From Cacajao melanocephalus (taxonomy: Eukaryota > Chordata > Mammalia > Primates > Pitheciidae): a DNA stretch of 64,000 nucleotides. A model generated the notes under the pieces. That model did not search any database. It was not told where the DNA came from and saw only the letters and a list, made by a program, of their open reading frames with translations. Location of the stretch: NCBI GenBank assembly GCA_963573385.1, contig CAUYLG010076728.1:1-64000 (forward strand), read 5' to 3'. The position numbers were made by a program, and so were the translations under genes. Of this stretch, positions 12,178 to 23,620 are shown one piece after another (within the stretch, counting starts at the first letter, position 1; each line of letters starts with the position of its first letter).

Positions 12178-14455
12178 GTGAAACACTAGATAAACAGAAT
12201 TAAAAACAAAAATCACATGATCACCTCAATAAATGCAGAAAAAGCATTCAATAAAATCCAGTATCCCTTTATGATTAAAACTTTCAGTGAAATTGGCATA
12301 CGAGGGACATACCTCAATGTAATAAAAGCCATCTATGACAAACCCACAGCCAACATAATACTGAATGGGGAAAAGTTGAAAGCATTCCCTCTAGGAATGG
12401 GAACAAGATAAGGATGCCCACTCTCACCACTCCTCTTCAACATATTACTGGAAGTCCTAGCCAGAGCAATCAGGCAAGAGAAAGAAATAAAAGGCATCCA
12501 AATTGGTAAAGAGGAAGTCAAACTGTCACTGTTTGCTGATGACATGATCATTTACCTTGAAAATTCTAAAGACTCCTCTAAAAAGCTCCTAGAACTGATT
12601 AAAGAATTCAGCAAAGTTTCCAGATACAAGATTAATGTACACAAATCAGTTCCTCTTCTATACACCAACAGCAACCAAGCAGGGAATCAAATCAAGAATT
12701 CAACCCCTTTTACAATAGCTGGAAAAAAAATAAAACACTTAGGAATATACCTAACCAAGGAGTCGAAAGACCTCTACAAGGAAAACTACAAAACACTGTG
12801 GAAAGAAATCATAGACGACACAACCAATTGGAAATACATCCCATGCTTATGGATAGGTAGAATCAATATTGTGAAAATGACCATACTGCCAAAAGCAATC
12901 GACAAATTCAGTGCAATCTCCATCAAAATACCACCACCATTCTTCACAGAATTAGAAAAAAAAAATTCTAAAATTCATATGGAACCAAAAAAGAGCCCGC
13001 ATAGCCAAACCAAGGCTAAGCAAAAAGAACAAATCTGGAAGCATCACACTACCTGATTTCAAACTATACTATAAGGCCACAGTCGCCAAAACAGCATGGT
13101 ACTGGTATAAAAATAGGCACATAGACCAATGAAACAGAATAGAGAACCCAGAAATAAACCCAAAACTTACAGCCAACTTATCTTCAACAAAACAAACAAA
13201 AATGTAAAGTGAGGAAAGGACAGCCTTTTCAACAAACGGTGCTGAGATATTTGGCTAGCCACCTGTAGGAGAATGAAACTGGATCTTCATCTCTCACCTT
13301 ACACAAAAATCAACTCAAGATGGATTGAGGACTTAAATCGAAGACCTGAAACTATAAAAATTCTAAAAGATAACATTGGAAAAACCCTTCTAGACGTTTC
13401 ATGACCAAGAACCCCAAAACAAATGCAATAAAAACAAAAATAGTTGGGGACTTAATTAAACTAAAGAGCTTTTGCACAGCAAAAGGAACAGTCAGCAGAG
13501 TAAACAGAAAACCCGCAGAGTGGGAGAAAATCTTCACAATCTATACATCTGACAAAGGACAAATATCCAGAATCTACAACAAACTCAAACCAGTAAGAAA
13601 AAAAACAAACAATCCCATCAAAAAGTTGTCTAAGAACATGAATATTCAATTCTCAAAAGAAGATATACAAATGGCCAACAAACATATGAAAAAATGCTCA
13701 ACATCACTAATGATCAGGGAAATGCAAATCAAAACCACAATGCAATACCACCTTACTCCTGCAAGAATGGCCATAATCAAAAAATAAAAAACAGCAGATT
13801 TTGGCATGGATTTGGTGATCAGGGAATACTTCTACACTGCTGGTGGGAATATAAACTAGTACAACTACTATGGAAAACAGTGTGGAGATTCCTTAAAGAA
13901 CTAAAAGTAGAACTACCATTTGATCCAGCAATCACACTACTGGGTATCTACCCAGAGGAAAATAAGTCATTATACAAAAAAGATACGTGCACAATGCATG
14001 TTTATAGCAGCAGAATTCACAATTGCAAAATCATGGAAGCAAACCAAATGCCTATCAATCAATGACTGGATAAAGAAACTGTGGTTTATCTATCTATGAT
14101 GGAATATTACTCGGCCATAAAAAGGAATGAATTAACAGCATTTGTAGTGACCTGGATGAGTTTGGAGACTATAATTCTTAGTGAAGTAACTCAAGAATGG
14201 AAAATCAAACAACATATATTCTCACTTATATGTGGGAGGTAAGCTATAAGGACACAAAGGCATAAGAATGATACAATAGACTCTGGGGACTTGCAGGGAA
14301 AAGTGGGAAGGAGTGAGGGATAAAAGACTACAAATATGGTGCAGTGTATACTGCTTGGGTGATGGGTTCACCAAAATCTCACAAATCACCACTAAAGAAC
14401 TTACTTATGTAACAAAATATCACCTGTACCCCAATAACATAGGAAAAAAATTAAA

Positions 14456-14540
14456 GACACAAGTAACATAAAAAAAATCTCTTTTAAAATGTTGCATATT
14501 TTTACAATGCTTCATATTCTCTAAAACTTTTGCATAAAAT
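14456..14540. other. Short unassigned spacer
   Basis: AT-rich flank after the L1, with nothing else recognised. Confidence 0.4.
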
Positions 14541-14544
14541 TTGT

Positions 14545-14690
14545 TGTAAAGAAATAGGGCAATTATAGTATACCCATATTACAGACAAGGAAAGTACAGC
14601 TTCAGATACTTCAAGTTCAACTGACAAGTGGGAAAGCCTTTTGATTCTAAGTTCAATGTGTATAGAACAGAGGTCAGGCTTTGCTGGGAT
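14545..14690 (-). mobile_element. MIR: MIR fragment
   Basis: The phrase tatacccatattacagacaa then ggaaag..agcttcag matches the reverse complement of the MIR core/3' region (ccccattttacagatgagg..). It is divergent. Confidence 0.55.
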
Positions 14691-14699
14691 AAAATCGAA

Positions 14700-15090
14700 G
14701 AGAAGACAAGGAAGAAAGCAAAGACATTTTTTCCTGATTTTTCTGGTTCACACACTTTGTCCCCAAGAGAAACAAGAGTGCGTCTTACTTCTTGCCATCG
14801 AAGTCTGTCCAAGTTTGAAGGGGTGTGTGTGTGTAGGGGAGACAACCTCCTGTGCTCATTTCCTATAATTTCTTCCAGAACTCTTGTTTGCTGAATTGAT
14901 TGTACCTTGAGAGATCCTTTCCCCTTTCACACACCTACCTCAACTAGTTTCCTGAGGGCAGAGTGGTCCACAAGGATGCTCAACATAGGGTGTGTCCAAA
15001 GCTCAAGTGTAGGGTGGAGGGCTATCAGTGTACCAGCTTCAGAACCTCCCTAGCAATCTATTCTGTCTACCTGAAAATACTCATTGACCT
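14700..15090. other. Unassigned sequence
   Basis: Includes a short (GT)n run at about 14,822-14,835. Overlapping open frames of about 88 codons on both strands have no recognisable product. Confidence 0.4.
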
Positions 15091-15099
15091 TTTCCCCTC

Positions 15100-15425
15100 G
15101 CTGACTAATCTCCCTCTTTAGAGCTTTAATTTAAATATTACTTCTGCTAGAGATGCCTTTTCTGACTCTCCACATAAATTAGCTTTCCTCCATTATTCTT
15201 TTTCCTAGACCTTGTTTTTTTTCTTCAGACTGTATCACAGTGTGTTCTCATTTAGACATTTGCCAACCTGTTTATTGCTTGATTTCCTCTCTATAAAACT
15301 ATAAAGTTCATGAGAACTGGTAAACATCATTTTCCACCAGTAACCCAGTGTTCAGCACAGGCTCTGATGTGGAGGTGATAACCAATAAATCTGTGTTGAA
15401 TAAATGAACACATGAATAAATAAAA
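15100..15425 (+). mobile_element. L2: L2 LINE 3' end, sense
   Basis: Typical order of L2 3' end features: gatgccttttctgactctcc, ctataaaactataaagttca then tgagaac, and caataaatctgtgttgaata followed by AATAAA-rich repeats. Confidence 0.85.
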
Positions 15426-15619
15426 TTGACTAAATGAAACTAGTCTTCTCATTCAACAGCCTTCAATATCTCCAACCAGAGACTACAGATATCAACATAC
15501 CAGAGGGATAGTAAAGCATTTGGCAATCAGGACAGATCTTATAGATGATTATAAGGACTTGGATTTGTATCCTGAGTGAGATAGGAAGAAGCCACTCAAG
15601 GGTTTGAGACAGCTTTTGT

Positions 15620-15718
15620 TCTACCTTGTATTTCATCTAGCACCCCTTCCCATTCCTAGTGACTTACAGTAGGCACTCAGTAAATTTGTTGATTACATTT
15701 GTGAATGAATGAATAAAA
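15620..15718 (+). mobile_element. L2: Second L2 3' fragment, sense
   Basis: Ends with gtaggcactcagtaaattt then gttgatta..gaatgaatga, the L2 terminal repeat region. Confidence 0.7.
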
Positions 15719-15962
15719 ATATAGTCTCTAATCCTGAAGAACTTATGAGTGTTGTGGTGAAAGAGACCTGGTAATCACCTTTATATTTTTTAAATAGGCT
15801 TATTGTCTGCCTTGTCTCCACCATTTCAGTTAGAAACAACTTCAGAGGAGAGCACAAGTCTACGACAGATTCAGATCCTTGGGGGCCTAGTGCAGAGTGC
15901 AGCATCATAAAGGGTGTACCAGAAATACTCTTCTGGTTCTCATGCTGTTTCATCATATCAGA

Positions 15963-16253
15963 TTTTTTTTTAGATGAAATCTTACTCTGTCGCCAGGCTG
16001 GAGAACAGTGATACAATTTTGGCTCACTGCAACCTCCACCTCCCGAGTTCAAGCAATTCTACTGCCTCAGCCGCCCAAGTAACTGGGATTATAGGTGCAC
16101 ACCACCATGCCTGGCTAATTTTTATATTTTTAGTAGAGACAGGATTTCACCATGTTGGCCAGGTTGGTCTCCAACTCTTGACCTCAAATGATCCACCCGC
16201 CTTGGCTCCCCAAAGTGCTGGGATTACAGGTATGAGCCGCCGTGCCCAGCTGG
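15963..16253 (-). mobile_element. Alu: Alu, antisense
   Basis: Starts with a T-run, then gatgaaatcttactctgtcg; ends cgtgcccagctgg. Full dimeric length. No convincing target duplication. Confidence 0.97.
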
Positions 16254-16514
16254 ATTATTTTTAATGCAGTGTATTTGACATGCCAGCCCTCTAGCTGGAT
16301 CCTGGGTACCCTCCCAGAGGAACCACCAAATATGGTTTTCATCATCTTGCGCAGCCAAGAGATGGCTCTGAGAATTCTAGTCTTTCCCTTGGTTGTCCTG
16401 ACTCTCTAGTCCTCCCTGGTTATGGGGTGGAAGCAATGGTTGTTGATCTGGAATCACTGATTTTTCTGAATAGATGAGGGGATAATGCTTTGGGGTTGTA
16501 AAAAAGGAACCAAT

Positions 16515-16680
16515 CTTGGTTTTAGTTTCAGCTTACTATCAGTGTGTCTGTAGGCTCTCATTTCACCTCTTTGGGCTTTCTTTTTTCCTCACTCATAAAA
16601 TTCGAGAGTGAAGGGTGGATAAGAGCATTCTCAAGATCTCTTCCTGCACTTCTAGAATTCTAATCTTTCATGTGACATAA
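16515..16680 (+). mobile_element. MIR: MIR, sense
   Basis: acctctttgggctttc.. then ttcctcactcataaaatt matches the MIR core (cctcagtttcctcatctgtaaaa), and the G/A-rich 3' part follows. Confidence 0.65.
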
Positions 16681-17912
16681 GAAAATGATTCTTCAATTGG
16701 CCACAAGCCATCTTCTAGCTTCCAGAATACTCCTAAACCACATATTTGCTGAGTTTCTGGACCATTTCCAGATATTTCACATTTTGCTCATCCTGAAGGC
16801 TCTTATTTCTGAAATACCAGACCCTAATCAGTTTAGTAACTGGAGTTTATTTTTTATTTTTTTGGCGCTGGATTTCTGACATCTGGAACAATTTCCTGTC
16901 AGATCCCGGAAGAGTCTCTCCCAGAGTGTCTTAAACACCAGCAAACAATTTACACTCACCCAGGACCCATCATGTTTAAGATGTCTTGTGGCATCTTATT
17001 ACAATTAGGAGAAAATGAAACCAGGAGCTCAGTCTGATGAAAATTGAGTTTGGAAACTAGTGTTAAAATAGAAGTCATTAATGCAGGCAAAATGTAGCTG
17101 AAAGTGCCAACTCATGTGAGGTGGTATGTTTGGGAGGGCAAGGAGAGAGTGCCAAGTAACTACGTCTGCAGTTCTGTGGGATAGGACAAACTCAAGAACA
17201 ACACAAAGCAATCTACTTGCTGGTTAATGTGCAAGAGATCCTGATGAACTGATAAAACAGAAGAAGCCATTCAAAGGCTCCTGGGACAGTGCCTTTAAAC
17301 ATCATTACCTTTTAGGGCTAGTTAATTGGCTATTTTAGGTTGCATTCACCTAGATGCAGACCCTGAGAAAAGGATGGGAGTCCAGTAACTTATTTAGGAG
17401 ATGACCCTAGGAAGCACTTGTAGAGGAATGGGGAAGTGAAATAGGGAAGAGAAGGAAGCCAATAAATGGAGTATTGTTGTGCATGGTACTACTGTGGGTT
17501 GCTGAGGCTCAACCCTGATGGGGAACTCTAAGAAACTGTAGGAAATATCTTAGAGTATACCACTTGAGGGGTGCAGAAACTGGGGTATTTATCCTCCAAC
17601 TTTCATTCATTATATGCTGGGAGTTCTCCTGGAGGCATTGCTGGGCTCCCCTCCTGCAAGCTAATCAAGAACCCTAAGAGTAAGAGCTATAAGTACTTGA
17701 AATAGGATGACTTCAGCATGTTCTAGGATGGCAAGTGCTGAGAGGCTGTGAGTGGGGCACTTACAGCACCTTGACCACAGTTCCCACTGTCGGGTAGTCA
17801 ACTCACAATGGGTCAGGTGCGGGGAAAATCATAGCAATTTTGAGATAAATGCACCTTTCCTATCTCTGGTCTAGCCCCCTTGTTTTCCAGATAAGTAAAC
17901 CAAGGTTTAAAA
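16681..17912. other. Unassigned, probably includes an old dispersed repeat
   Basis: The section from about 17,340 to 17,700 (gcagaccctgagaaaagga..cctgatggggaactctaag) reads like an ancient interspersed repeat that I cannot name. The remainder shows nothing. Confidence 0.4.
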
Positions 17913-18278
17913 CAGGGCTGTTCAACAGAAATATAATCAAGCCACATATATAATATAAAATTTCCTAGTAGCATATTTAAAAGTAAAATGAAACAGGTGA
18001 AATTAATTTTAATAACATCTTTAACTCAGTATACCCACATGATTATACTTTTAACATGGAATTAACATACCCATTATTACTGGGATGTTTTGCATTATTT
18101 GGGATGAGGGTACTTAGGCTTTGAAATTCAACATGTATTTTCCACTTGCAGCTCATCCCAATTCCAACTGGCCACATTTCAAGTGTTCAATGGCCACCTA
18201 TGTCTACTGTCTACCATATTGGACAGGGAAAATACAGAACATTTCCATCAGTGCAGGAAGTTTTATCAGGCAGTGCTG
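17913..18278 (-). mobile_element. hAT-type nonautonomous DNA transposon (MER/Charlie group)
   Basis: Begins CAGGGCTGTTCAACAGAA and ends TTTTATCAGGCAGTGCTG, imperfect terminal inverted repeats of the CAGNGCTGTCCAATA type. Internal phrases gccacatttcaagtgttcaa and ccatattggacaggg fit that group. The strand follows the usual consensus direction. The exact family (MER33-like is a guess) is not secure. Confidence 0.75.
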
Positions 18279-19185
18279 ATCTTGTTAGTTTGTATCATTT
18301 ACCCTATGTTAAGAGCTTTTAGTTGACAAGAAGTCAGAAGAGAACCCTAGGCTCTCTGACTAGGCCAGAACCTTGGACTTCAACTCTCCCGAAAACAGGA
18401 GAAGCCAGGCTCTTATGGGGCTTCAGGTTGTTGAGGCCAAGATTAACTTGACTGGTTGCACATCCCCCCGGACGTAAGAAGGTCCAGAGATCAAGCTCAG
18501 GTAGATTCTTGAAGATAAGGACCAGATCAGTCTTATTCAACACTGCGTCCCCTACCCAGTTCCTGCCCCATGGAAAGCCCTCACCAGAGCGCTGTTGAAT
18601 GTAGATTAGAAGGTCACCTGAGTAAGAAGTCATGCATAAACTGGTAAAGGGACAGTTGGACCAAGGAACCTAAAGGGAAAAAAAGTATCTTCCTGGTCAT
18701 TAATCCTTTCTTATCTGACCACTTACCATGCTATCATACAAAGAAAGAAAAAGAGGTGCAGAGCAGTGAAGAGAATTTTCCGGCAAGACCATTGTGTTTG
18801 CCTGAAGTGAGCTGCTTTGACAATGGTCCCAACACCCACATTTAACAAGAGGCAATTTGCTCAGGGTTTTATTCCCGCAATAAATCTTACCATTTTCTGC
18901 TCCTTAGCCTGCCTGTCTTCTCTTCTCTGTATTACACTAACGGCTTCTTTTCCAGCAGCAGTGGTAATAAATGGTGTGCTCTCAATGTAGAAGTTAAGGC
19001 TTCAAGGTGAAGCCTTTGGAAGCAATTCCTTTGTAATTTCATTTATGGCCATGCCATATTTTATGGTACAACTTACTAACTCTGTGGGTGGCTTTGTGTG
19101 TGTTCCAGAGAAAGGGAGAGTGAGACACACCCCCACCCTCCAACTTTCACACACCCTTCCCAGTGGAATTTGGAGGTTAAAGCAA
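18279..19185. other. Unique-looking sequence, nothing assigned
   Basis: No repeat or gene recognised. Open frames of 90-99 codons have no recognisable product. Confidence 0.45.
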
Positions 19186-19198
19186 CTCCTGGGATTTT

Positions 19199-19342
19199 AT
19201 TTTTTATTTTATTTTATTTTCAATTCTAGGTTCAGAGAGTATATGTGCAGGTCTTTTACATGGGTATATTGCATAATGGTGAGGTTTGGGCTTCTAGTGA
19301 ACCCATCACCCAAATAGTTAACATAGTACTCGACAGGTGGTC
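19199..19342 (-). mobile_element. L1: 5'-truncated L1 3' end with TSD
   Basis: Antisense L1 3' UTR phrases: tatatgtgcaggtcttttac, then catgggtatattgcat and cccatcacccaaatagttaa. It is flanked by CTCCTGGGATTTT (19,186-19,198) and CTCCTGGATTTTT (19,343-19,355), a 13-bp duplication with a small shift. T-rich start. Confidence 0.88.
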
Positions 19343-19355
19343 CTCCTGGATTTTT

Positions 19356-19809
19356 GGAAAGAAGACTTTAACCTCTCCTCTACTCTTCATGCTTGCTATC
19401 TAGCCAGCCATGATAAGAGATATTTGAAATATCACTGTTCTAGGAAGCATTCTCCAGTCTCTTCAGTCCACCATAAGGCCTCTTCCCTAGAACGCCTACA
19501 GCACTGATTGTCGAGCCTTGCCTATGTCTTCTGTCCACAATTAGGCAGCCATTTCTTTTGAGAGTGGCAACTATGGAAGAATGTTACTTTCCTGTCACCT
19601 TGTCCACTTAATACACATAGCCCAACCCCACCAGAGCTGGTAATTGGTTGACTGACTTAATGAATGATTGGCAACCTCCATCTCCATTTTGGGGGTTCCA
19701 AAATCATCCAGTTAGTATGGCTTCTCTAGGGTGCACACAATGCAACATGCTTGGTCCACATCCTCCAAGAAGGGGCCAAGAGTCCTACAACCAAGGAGGG
19801 AAGAAACTC

Positions 19810-19811
<2 letters not shown>
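19356..19811. other. Unassigned sequence
   Basis: No repeat or gene recognised in this stretch. Confidence 0.4.

Positions 19812-19857
<46 letters not shown>
19812..19857. repeat. (AT)n microsatellite, 23 units
   Basis: Uninterrupted AT dinucleotides of about 46 bp. Confidence 0.98.
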
Positions 19858-19858
<1 letters not shown>

Positions 19859-19927
19859 GGGGTCTAGATCAGTTTCAAGTTCTCTCTGAAGTCAAAGCAA
19901 AACCTGACTTTGCACACAGACTTCCTC

Positions 19928-19930
<3 letters not shown>

Positions 19931-19977
<47 letters not shown>
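19931..19977 (+). repeat. (AC)n microsatellite, about 23 units
   Basis: Uninterrupted ACACAC of about 47 bp, 74 bp downstream of the AT tract. Two long pure dinucleotide runs so close together should be highly polymorphic. Confidence 0.98.
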
Positions 19978-19979
<2 letters not shown>

Positions 19980-20024
19980 TGTGAGGGTTCTCAAAGCGCT
20001 TCTTGAGAATACAGTCAATATATT

Positions 20025-20075
20025 ATTGATTGGGTACACAGTGGATGCTCAATAAATATTTGTTAAATAAAACCA
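20025..20075 (+). mobile_element. L2/MIR-type 3' terminus
   Basis: gtggatgctcaataaatatt then tgttaaata matches the shared terminal region of L2/MIR elements. Short fragment. Confidence 0.5.
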
Positions 20076-20124
20076 GTGAAAGTGGCCACCATGAATTTTT
20101 TTTATCCTGGGGAAGTTGCAAGAT

Positions 20125-20335
20125 AAAGTGGGAAAAGTATGGGGAACAGCTCTGAGTTCAAATAGTGTCTTCACCTCAAGCTATTTAAATGGCCCTGGGC
20201 AAGCAAATGCCTTACCTTTGAGAGTTTCAAGTTCCTCATCTGTAAAGTGAGAGTGATAATACCCATTGCCTAAAGTAGTTTTGATGGTTACATGAGACAT
20301 TGCTACTAAAACTCTTGGGCACTTAATAGGCAAAT
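20125..20335 (+). mobile_element. MIR: MIR, sense, nearly full length
   Basis: cctgggcaagcaaatgcctt, aagttcctcatctgtaaag, ataatacccattgcc and gggcacttaataggcaaa follow the MIR order. Confidence 0.85.
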
Positions 20336-20454
20336 GGGAAACATCAGTTACTTTCCCCTCTGTCTGGAATGTTCCTGGCCACCTAGCTGACTCCCAGACA
20401 ACTTCTAAGGCTCATTGAATAATACAACAGGCCAGGAAAAGCTGATCATTCCTT

Positions 20455-20572
20455 CTTCCCTACTTTCCTTTTATCTCTGTAGGCAGCTATTAGTATACTT
20501 CTCACCCTATACTTCAACAATTTCAGTCATTGCTCTTCATTCTTGAGGTTGGGACCAAGCTTACACCATTTT
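20455..20572 (+). mobile_element. L2: L2 fragment, left of L1 insertion
   Basis: L2-like sense sequence that resumes at 21,031. The two halves share the TSD TACACCATTTT, so one L2 was split. Confidence 0.65.
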
Positions 20573-21030
20573 TTAAAATTTTATTTTTTTTCTTTCCATC
20601 TTTTAGTTTAGCTTCAGGAAGTACATGTGCAGAATTGTTACATGGGTAAATTGCAAGTCTCAGGGGTTTGTTATACCTATTATTTTGTCACCCGGGTAAT
20701 GAACATAACCCCATAGGTAGCTTTTTGATCCTCATCTCCTTCCATCCTCCACCCTCGAGTAGACCCTGGTGTTTCTTATTCCCTTCTTTGTGGCCACATG
20801 TAATCAATGTTTAGCTCCCACTTATAAGTGAGAACATGCAGTATTTGGTTTTTTGTTCCTGCATTAATTCCCTTTGGATAAGGGCCTCCAGCTCCATCTG
20901 GGTTTCTGCAAAGGACATGATCTTGTTCCTTTTTATGGCTACAGTCTTCCATGGTGTATATTTACCACATTTACTTCATCCAGTTCAGTTGATGGGCATC
21001 TAGGTTGATTCCCTGTCTTTGCTATTGGTG
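20573..21030 (-). mobile_element. L1: 5'-truncated L1 inserted in an L2, exact 11-bp TSD
   Basis: Antisense L1 3' end: aagtacatgtgcagaattgt, tatgtcacccgggtaatgaa-like phrases, cccacttataagtgagaaca and aaaggacatgatcttgttcc. It is flanked by TACACCATTTT at 20,562-20,572 and 21,031-21,041. About 458 bp long, A-tail on the left (T-rich), 5' truncation point on the right. Confidence 0.95.
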
Positions 21031-21100
21031 TACACCATTTTGTATTCTCAATGCTTAGCATACTGCCTGGTATGTAGTATGCACTTAACAAAAACTTCAT
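21031..21100 (+). mobile_element. L2: L2 fragment, right of L1 insertion
   Basis: actgcctggtatgtagtatg then cacttaacaaaaactt is the L2 3' end and continues the split copy. Confidence 0.75.
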
Positions 21101-21352
21101 TTTCTTTGCAATAAAAAAGATTAAAAGGACACATACTGAAATTTAACAGTGGTTTTATCTATGGTTAGTTGGATTACAGGTGGTTATGTACTTTGAGGGG
21201 TGGGCCTCATTTGTATTTTTCAAAATGCTTTTCCCTACAATTACCATGTTTTATTTGAGTAACAAAATGATTCTATAAAAATAAATAAATATACGCTCAG
21301 TGGGTAGATGAACAGATGGATGGATTGACAGATAGAAAGATAGATGGAGTCA

Positions 21353-21697
<345 letters not shown>

Positions 21698-21906
21698 CTA
21701 GATTCTCAGTATCTGGGACCGAGACTGAATTTACTGCAGGGTGAGAAAAGTGATTTCCACTCCCCATGAGCCTGTTCCCTGTTTCCTACCACAATGGTTT
21801 TGAAGATCTCTGTCACCTGGTTCCATCCATTCTGTTTAAACTCATTCTCTGAAACCCCATTCTGGTCAGGAAAAATCCTAGACCCCATTTCCACCATGAT
21901 CTGTGT

Positions 21907-22129
21907 TAGGACTTAAAAAACTTTTTCTATAAAAGGGCCAGAGAGTAAATATTTTAGTCTTTAGGGATCATACGGTCTCTGTCACAATTACCCAACTCTA
22001 CTGCTGCAGCGTGAAAACAGCCACAGGCAATGCATAGATGAATGAGTATGTCTGTATCCCAGTAAAACTTTATTTACAAAATCACAGCAGGCTAAATCTG
22101 GTTTGCAGGCTGCAGTTTACCAGCCCCTG
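21907..22129 (+). mobile_element. hAT-Charlie nonautonomous element (MER58-like)
   Basis: About 223 bp with characteristic phrases: aactttttctataaaagggc, catacggtctctgtcacaat, aaaactttatttacaaaat and the terminus gtttaccagcccctg. The family assignment to MER58 is tentative. Confidence 0.75.
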
Positions 22130-22177
22130 ATCCATGACTTTACCAACATTGTTCTCCTTCTTGGAAGGCCCTTTCTC
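22130..22177 (+). mobile_element. L2: L2 fragment, left of the U6 retrocopy
   Basis: ttcttggaaggccctttctc is L2-like. The element resumes at 22,318 after the U6 insertion, whose target duplication lies at its edge. Confidence 0.6.
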
Positions 22178-22198
22178 CTGCTTGCCTATTTTTTTTTT

Positions 22199-22303
22199 AA
22201 ATATGGAACGCTTCACGAATTTGCATATCACCCTTGCGCAGTGGCCATGCTAATCTTCTCTGTATCCTTCCAATTTTAGTATATGTGCTGCCGAAGCGAG
22301 CAC
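22199..22303 (-). pseudogene. RNU6P: U6 snRNA retrocopy (RNU6-type pseudogene)
   Basis: The minus strand reads a nearly complete U6 snRNA of about 105 nt, from GTGCTCGCTTCGGCAGCACA at 22,303 to the GTTCCATATTT 3' end at 22,199. The AGATTAGCATGG and ACAGAGA regions are conserved. I count about five substitutions against the human U6 I remember, including AAGGATGACACGC to AAGGGTGATATGC. The 3' end is followed by A residues, and the unit is flanked by the exact 14-bp duplication CTGCTTGCCTATTT (22,178-22,191; 22,304-22,317). It therefore arose by L1-machinery reverse transcription of U6 RNA. U6 promoter elements lie upstream of the RNA in true genes and are not copied this way, so it is most likely silent. 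Confidence 0.97.
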
Positions 22304-22317
22304 CTGCTTGCCTATTT

Positions 22318-22440
22318 AAATTCTATCCATCTTCTGCCTTTCAACTATAATGTGACTACTTATTATCTACTCCCTTTGCCTGCTGCTATTGCATTGTAAT
22401 TATGTGTATTCTACTAGGTACTAAATAAATATCAGACAGT
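22318..22440 (+). mobile_element. L2: L2 fragment, right of the U6 retrocopy
   Basis: Continues the L2 to its terminus (ggtactaaataaatatcaga). Confidence 0.6.
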
Positions 22441-23444
22441 TTACGGTGAAGTTTTCTACTTTTGAGGGGATTTTTGAAGGATGTGTTCTGGAATTATGCT
22501 TGGAAAGGACTGGAATGGGCAGATGTGAACATTTTATCAATATTTATAATAATAATGTACAGGGCATTAGTCTTATAATGATGTAGTCAGCATAGTGATT
22601 CAAAAACATCTATCAAAAAATTAAGTAGGTTGCTCAACAACAACCTAATGGCAGAACAAGAAATAAAAGCCAGGTATTATGACTTATGAAGTGTCCTCAC
22701 TCTATTTCTAAAAGCTAAACAAAAAAATAATAATAGCAACTTCTGTTGGGGAATTTAAGACCCAAATGCTTAGGAGTTTTTAGTGTCCTTGGACAAGCTG
22801 GGATGATAAATCAAACCTCACCACTGGAGATATTGAAGCTTCCTCTCTAAATTAGCCACCGTATAGCAGTTTGTGCAGAAATCTGGCTTCAACTTTCATT
22901 TTTTTCTGATCTCATGAATACTGTGCCTGCGCTCTTGGCTCTGTGAGATGGGCTAAAGTTTATGCTTATAATCACGTGGCAGCTCCAGCTAGCTCTCAGC
23001 AAATGTGACTGAGTAGTCCATAAATGGTCCTTATTTGGTGGCAAAATGCTTGGCTCCCTCTCCCTAAAAAGGAAATAATATAGAAATTGTGCATTACAGC
23101 CCCATACCACCGAAAACACAATTTCTTGGCTTCTAGAACCACTTGCTGACAGAGCAGACCCTTAGAGAGCAGAGATGCAAAGCCTGTTGACTCACACTTG
23201 GGGCTTTTCTGAACATTTCACAGCCCCGTACTTTTCACCAGCAGCAGCTCTGTTTGTGAGCACACACCATCTGGCCCCAGAGCCGCTGGAACTAAATAAA
23301 AGGAATACATTTGAATAAAGCCTTGACCCGGGGCTTTAAAACACGCTTCCTATGGCTCCCCTTGGAATTTTAGACTTAATGACTTCTCCCTTCCTTCCCC
23401 TCAGTTCATTTCGATCATACCACATCTTTTTAAACAGAGCTAGT
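22441..23444. other. Unique-looking sequence
   Basis: No repeat or gene recognised. The part from 23,100 to 23,400 is G/C-richer and non-repetitive and would be a reasonable place to look for conservation. Confidence 0.4.
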
Positions 23445-23620
23445 GTATCCATTCATTGATTCAGTCACTCATTCATTCATTCACGCATTCCATAAGTAAG
23501 TAAAGTATATATTAAGCACTTCACAAATGCCAATACTTTAGACAGAGTAGTGTAAAAGTTAGATGTGGTCCCTATCCACCCAGAAATCACAGCTGAGCAG
23601 ACAAGACAGATATTAAACAT
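23445..23620 (-). mobile_element. L2: L2, antisense
   Basis: tcattcattcattcacgcat, then atattaagcacttcacaaa and a later ggtccctatccacccagaaa follow the reverse complement of the L2 3' region. Confidence 0.65.

Noticed and set aside
12217..13056. Open pieces with reverse-transcriptase motifs as a possible domesticated gene
   Set aside because: They are collinear fragments of one L1 ORF2 with stops, an LTR and frameshifts between them.
22199..22303. A functional U6 snRNA gene
   Set aside because: A-tail and target duplications show a retrocopy; several substitutions; no upstream Pol III promoter elements seen.
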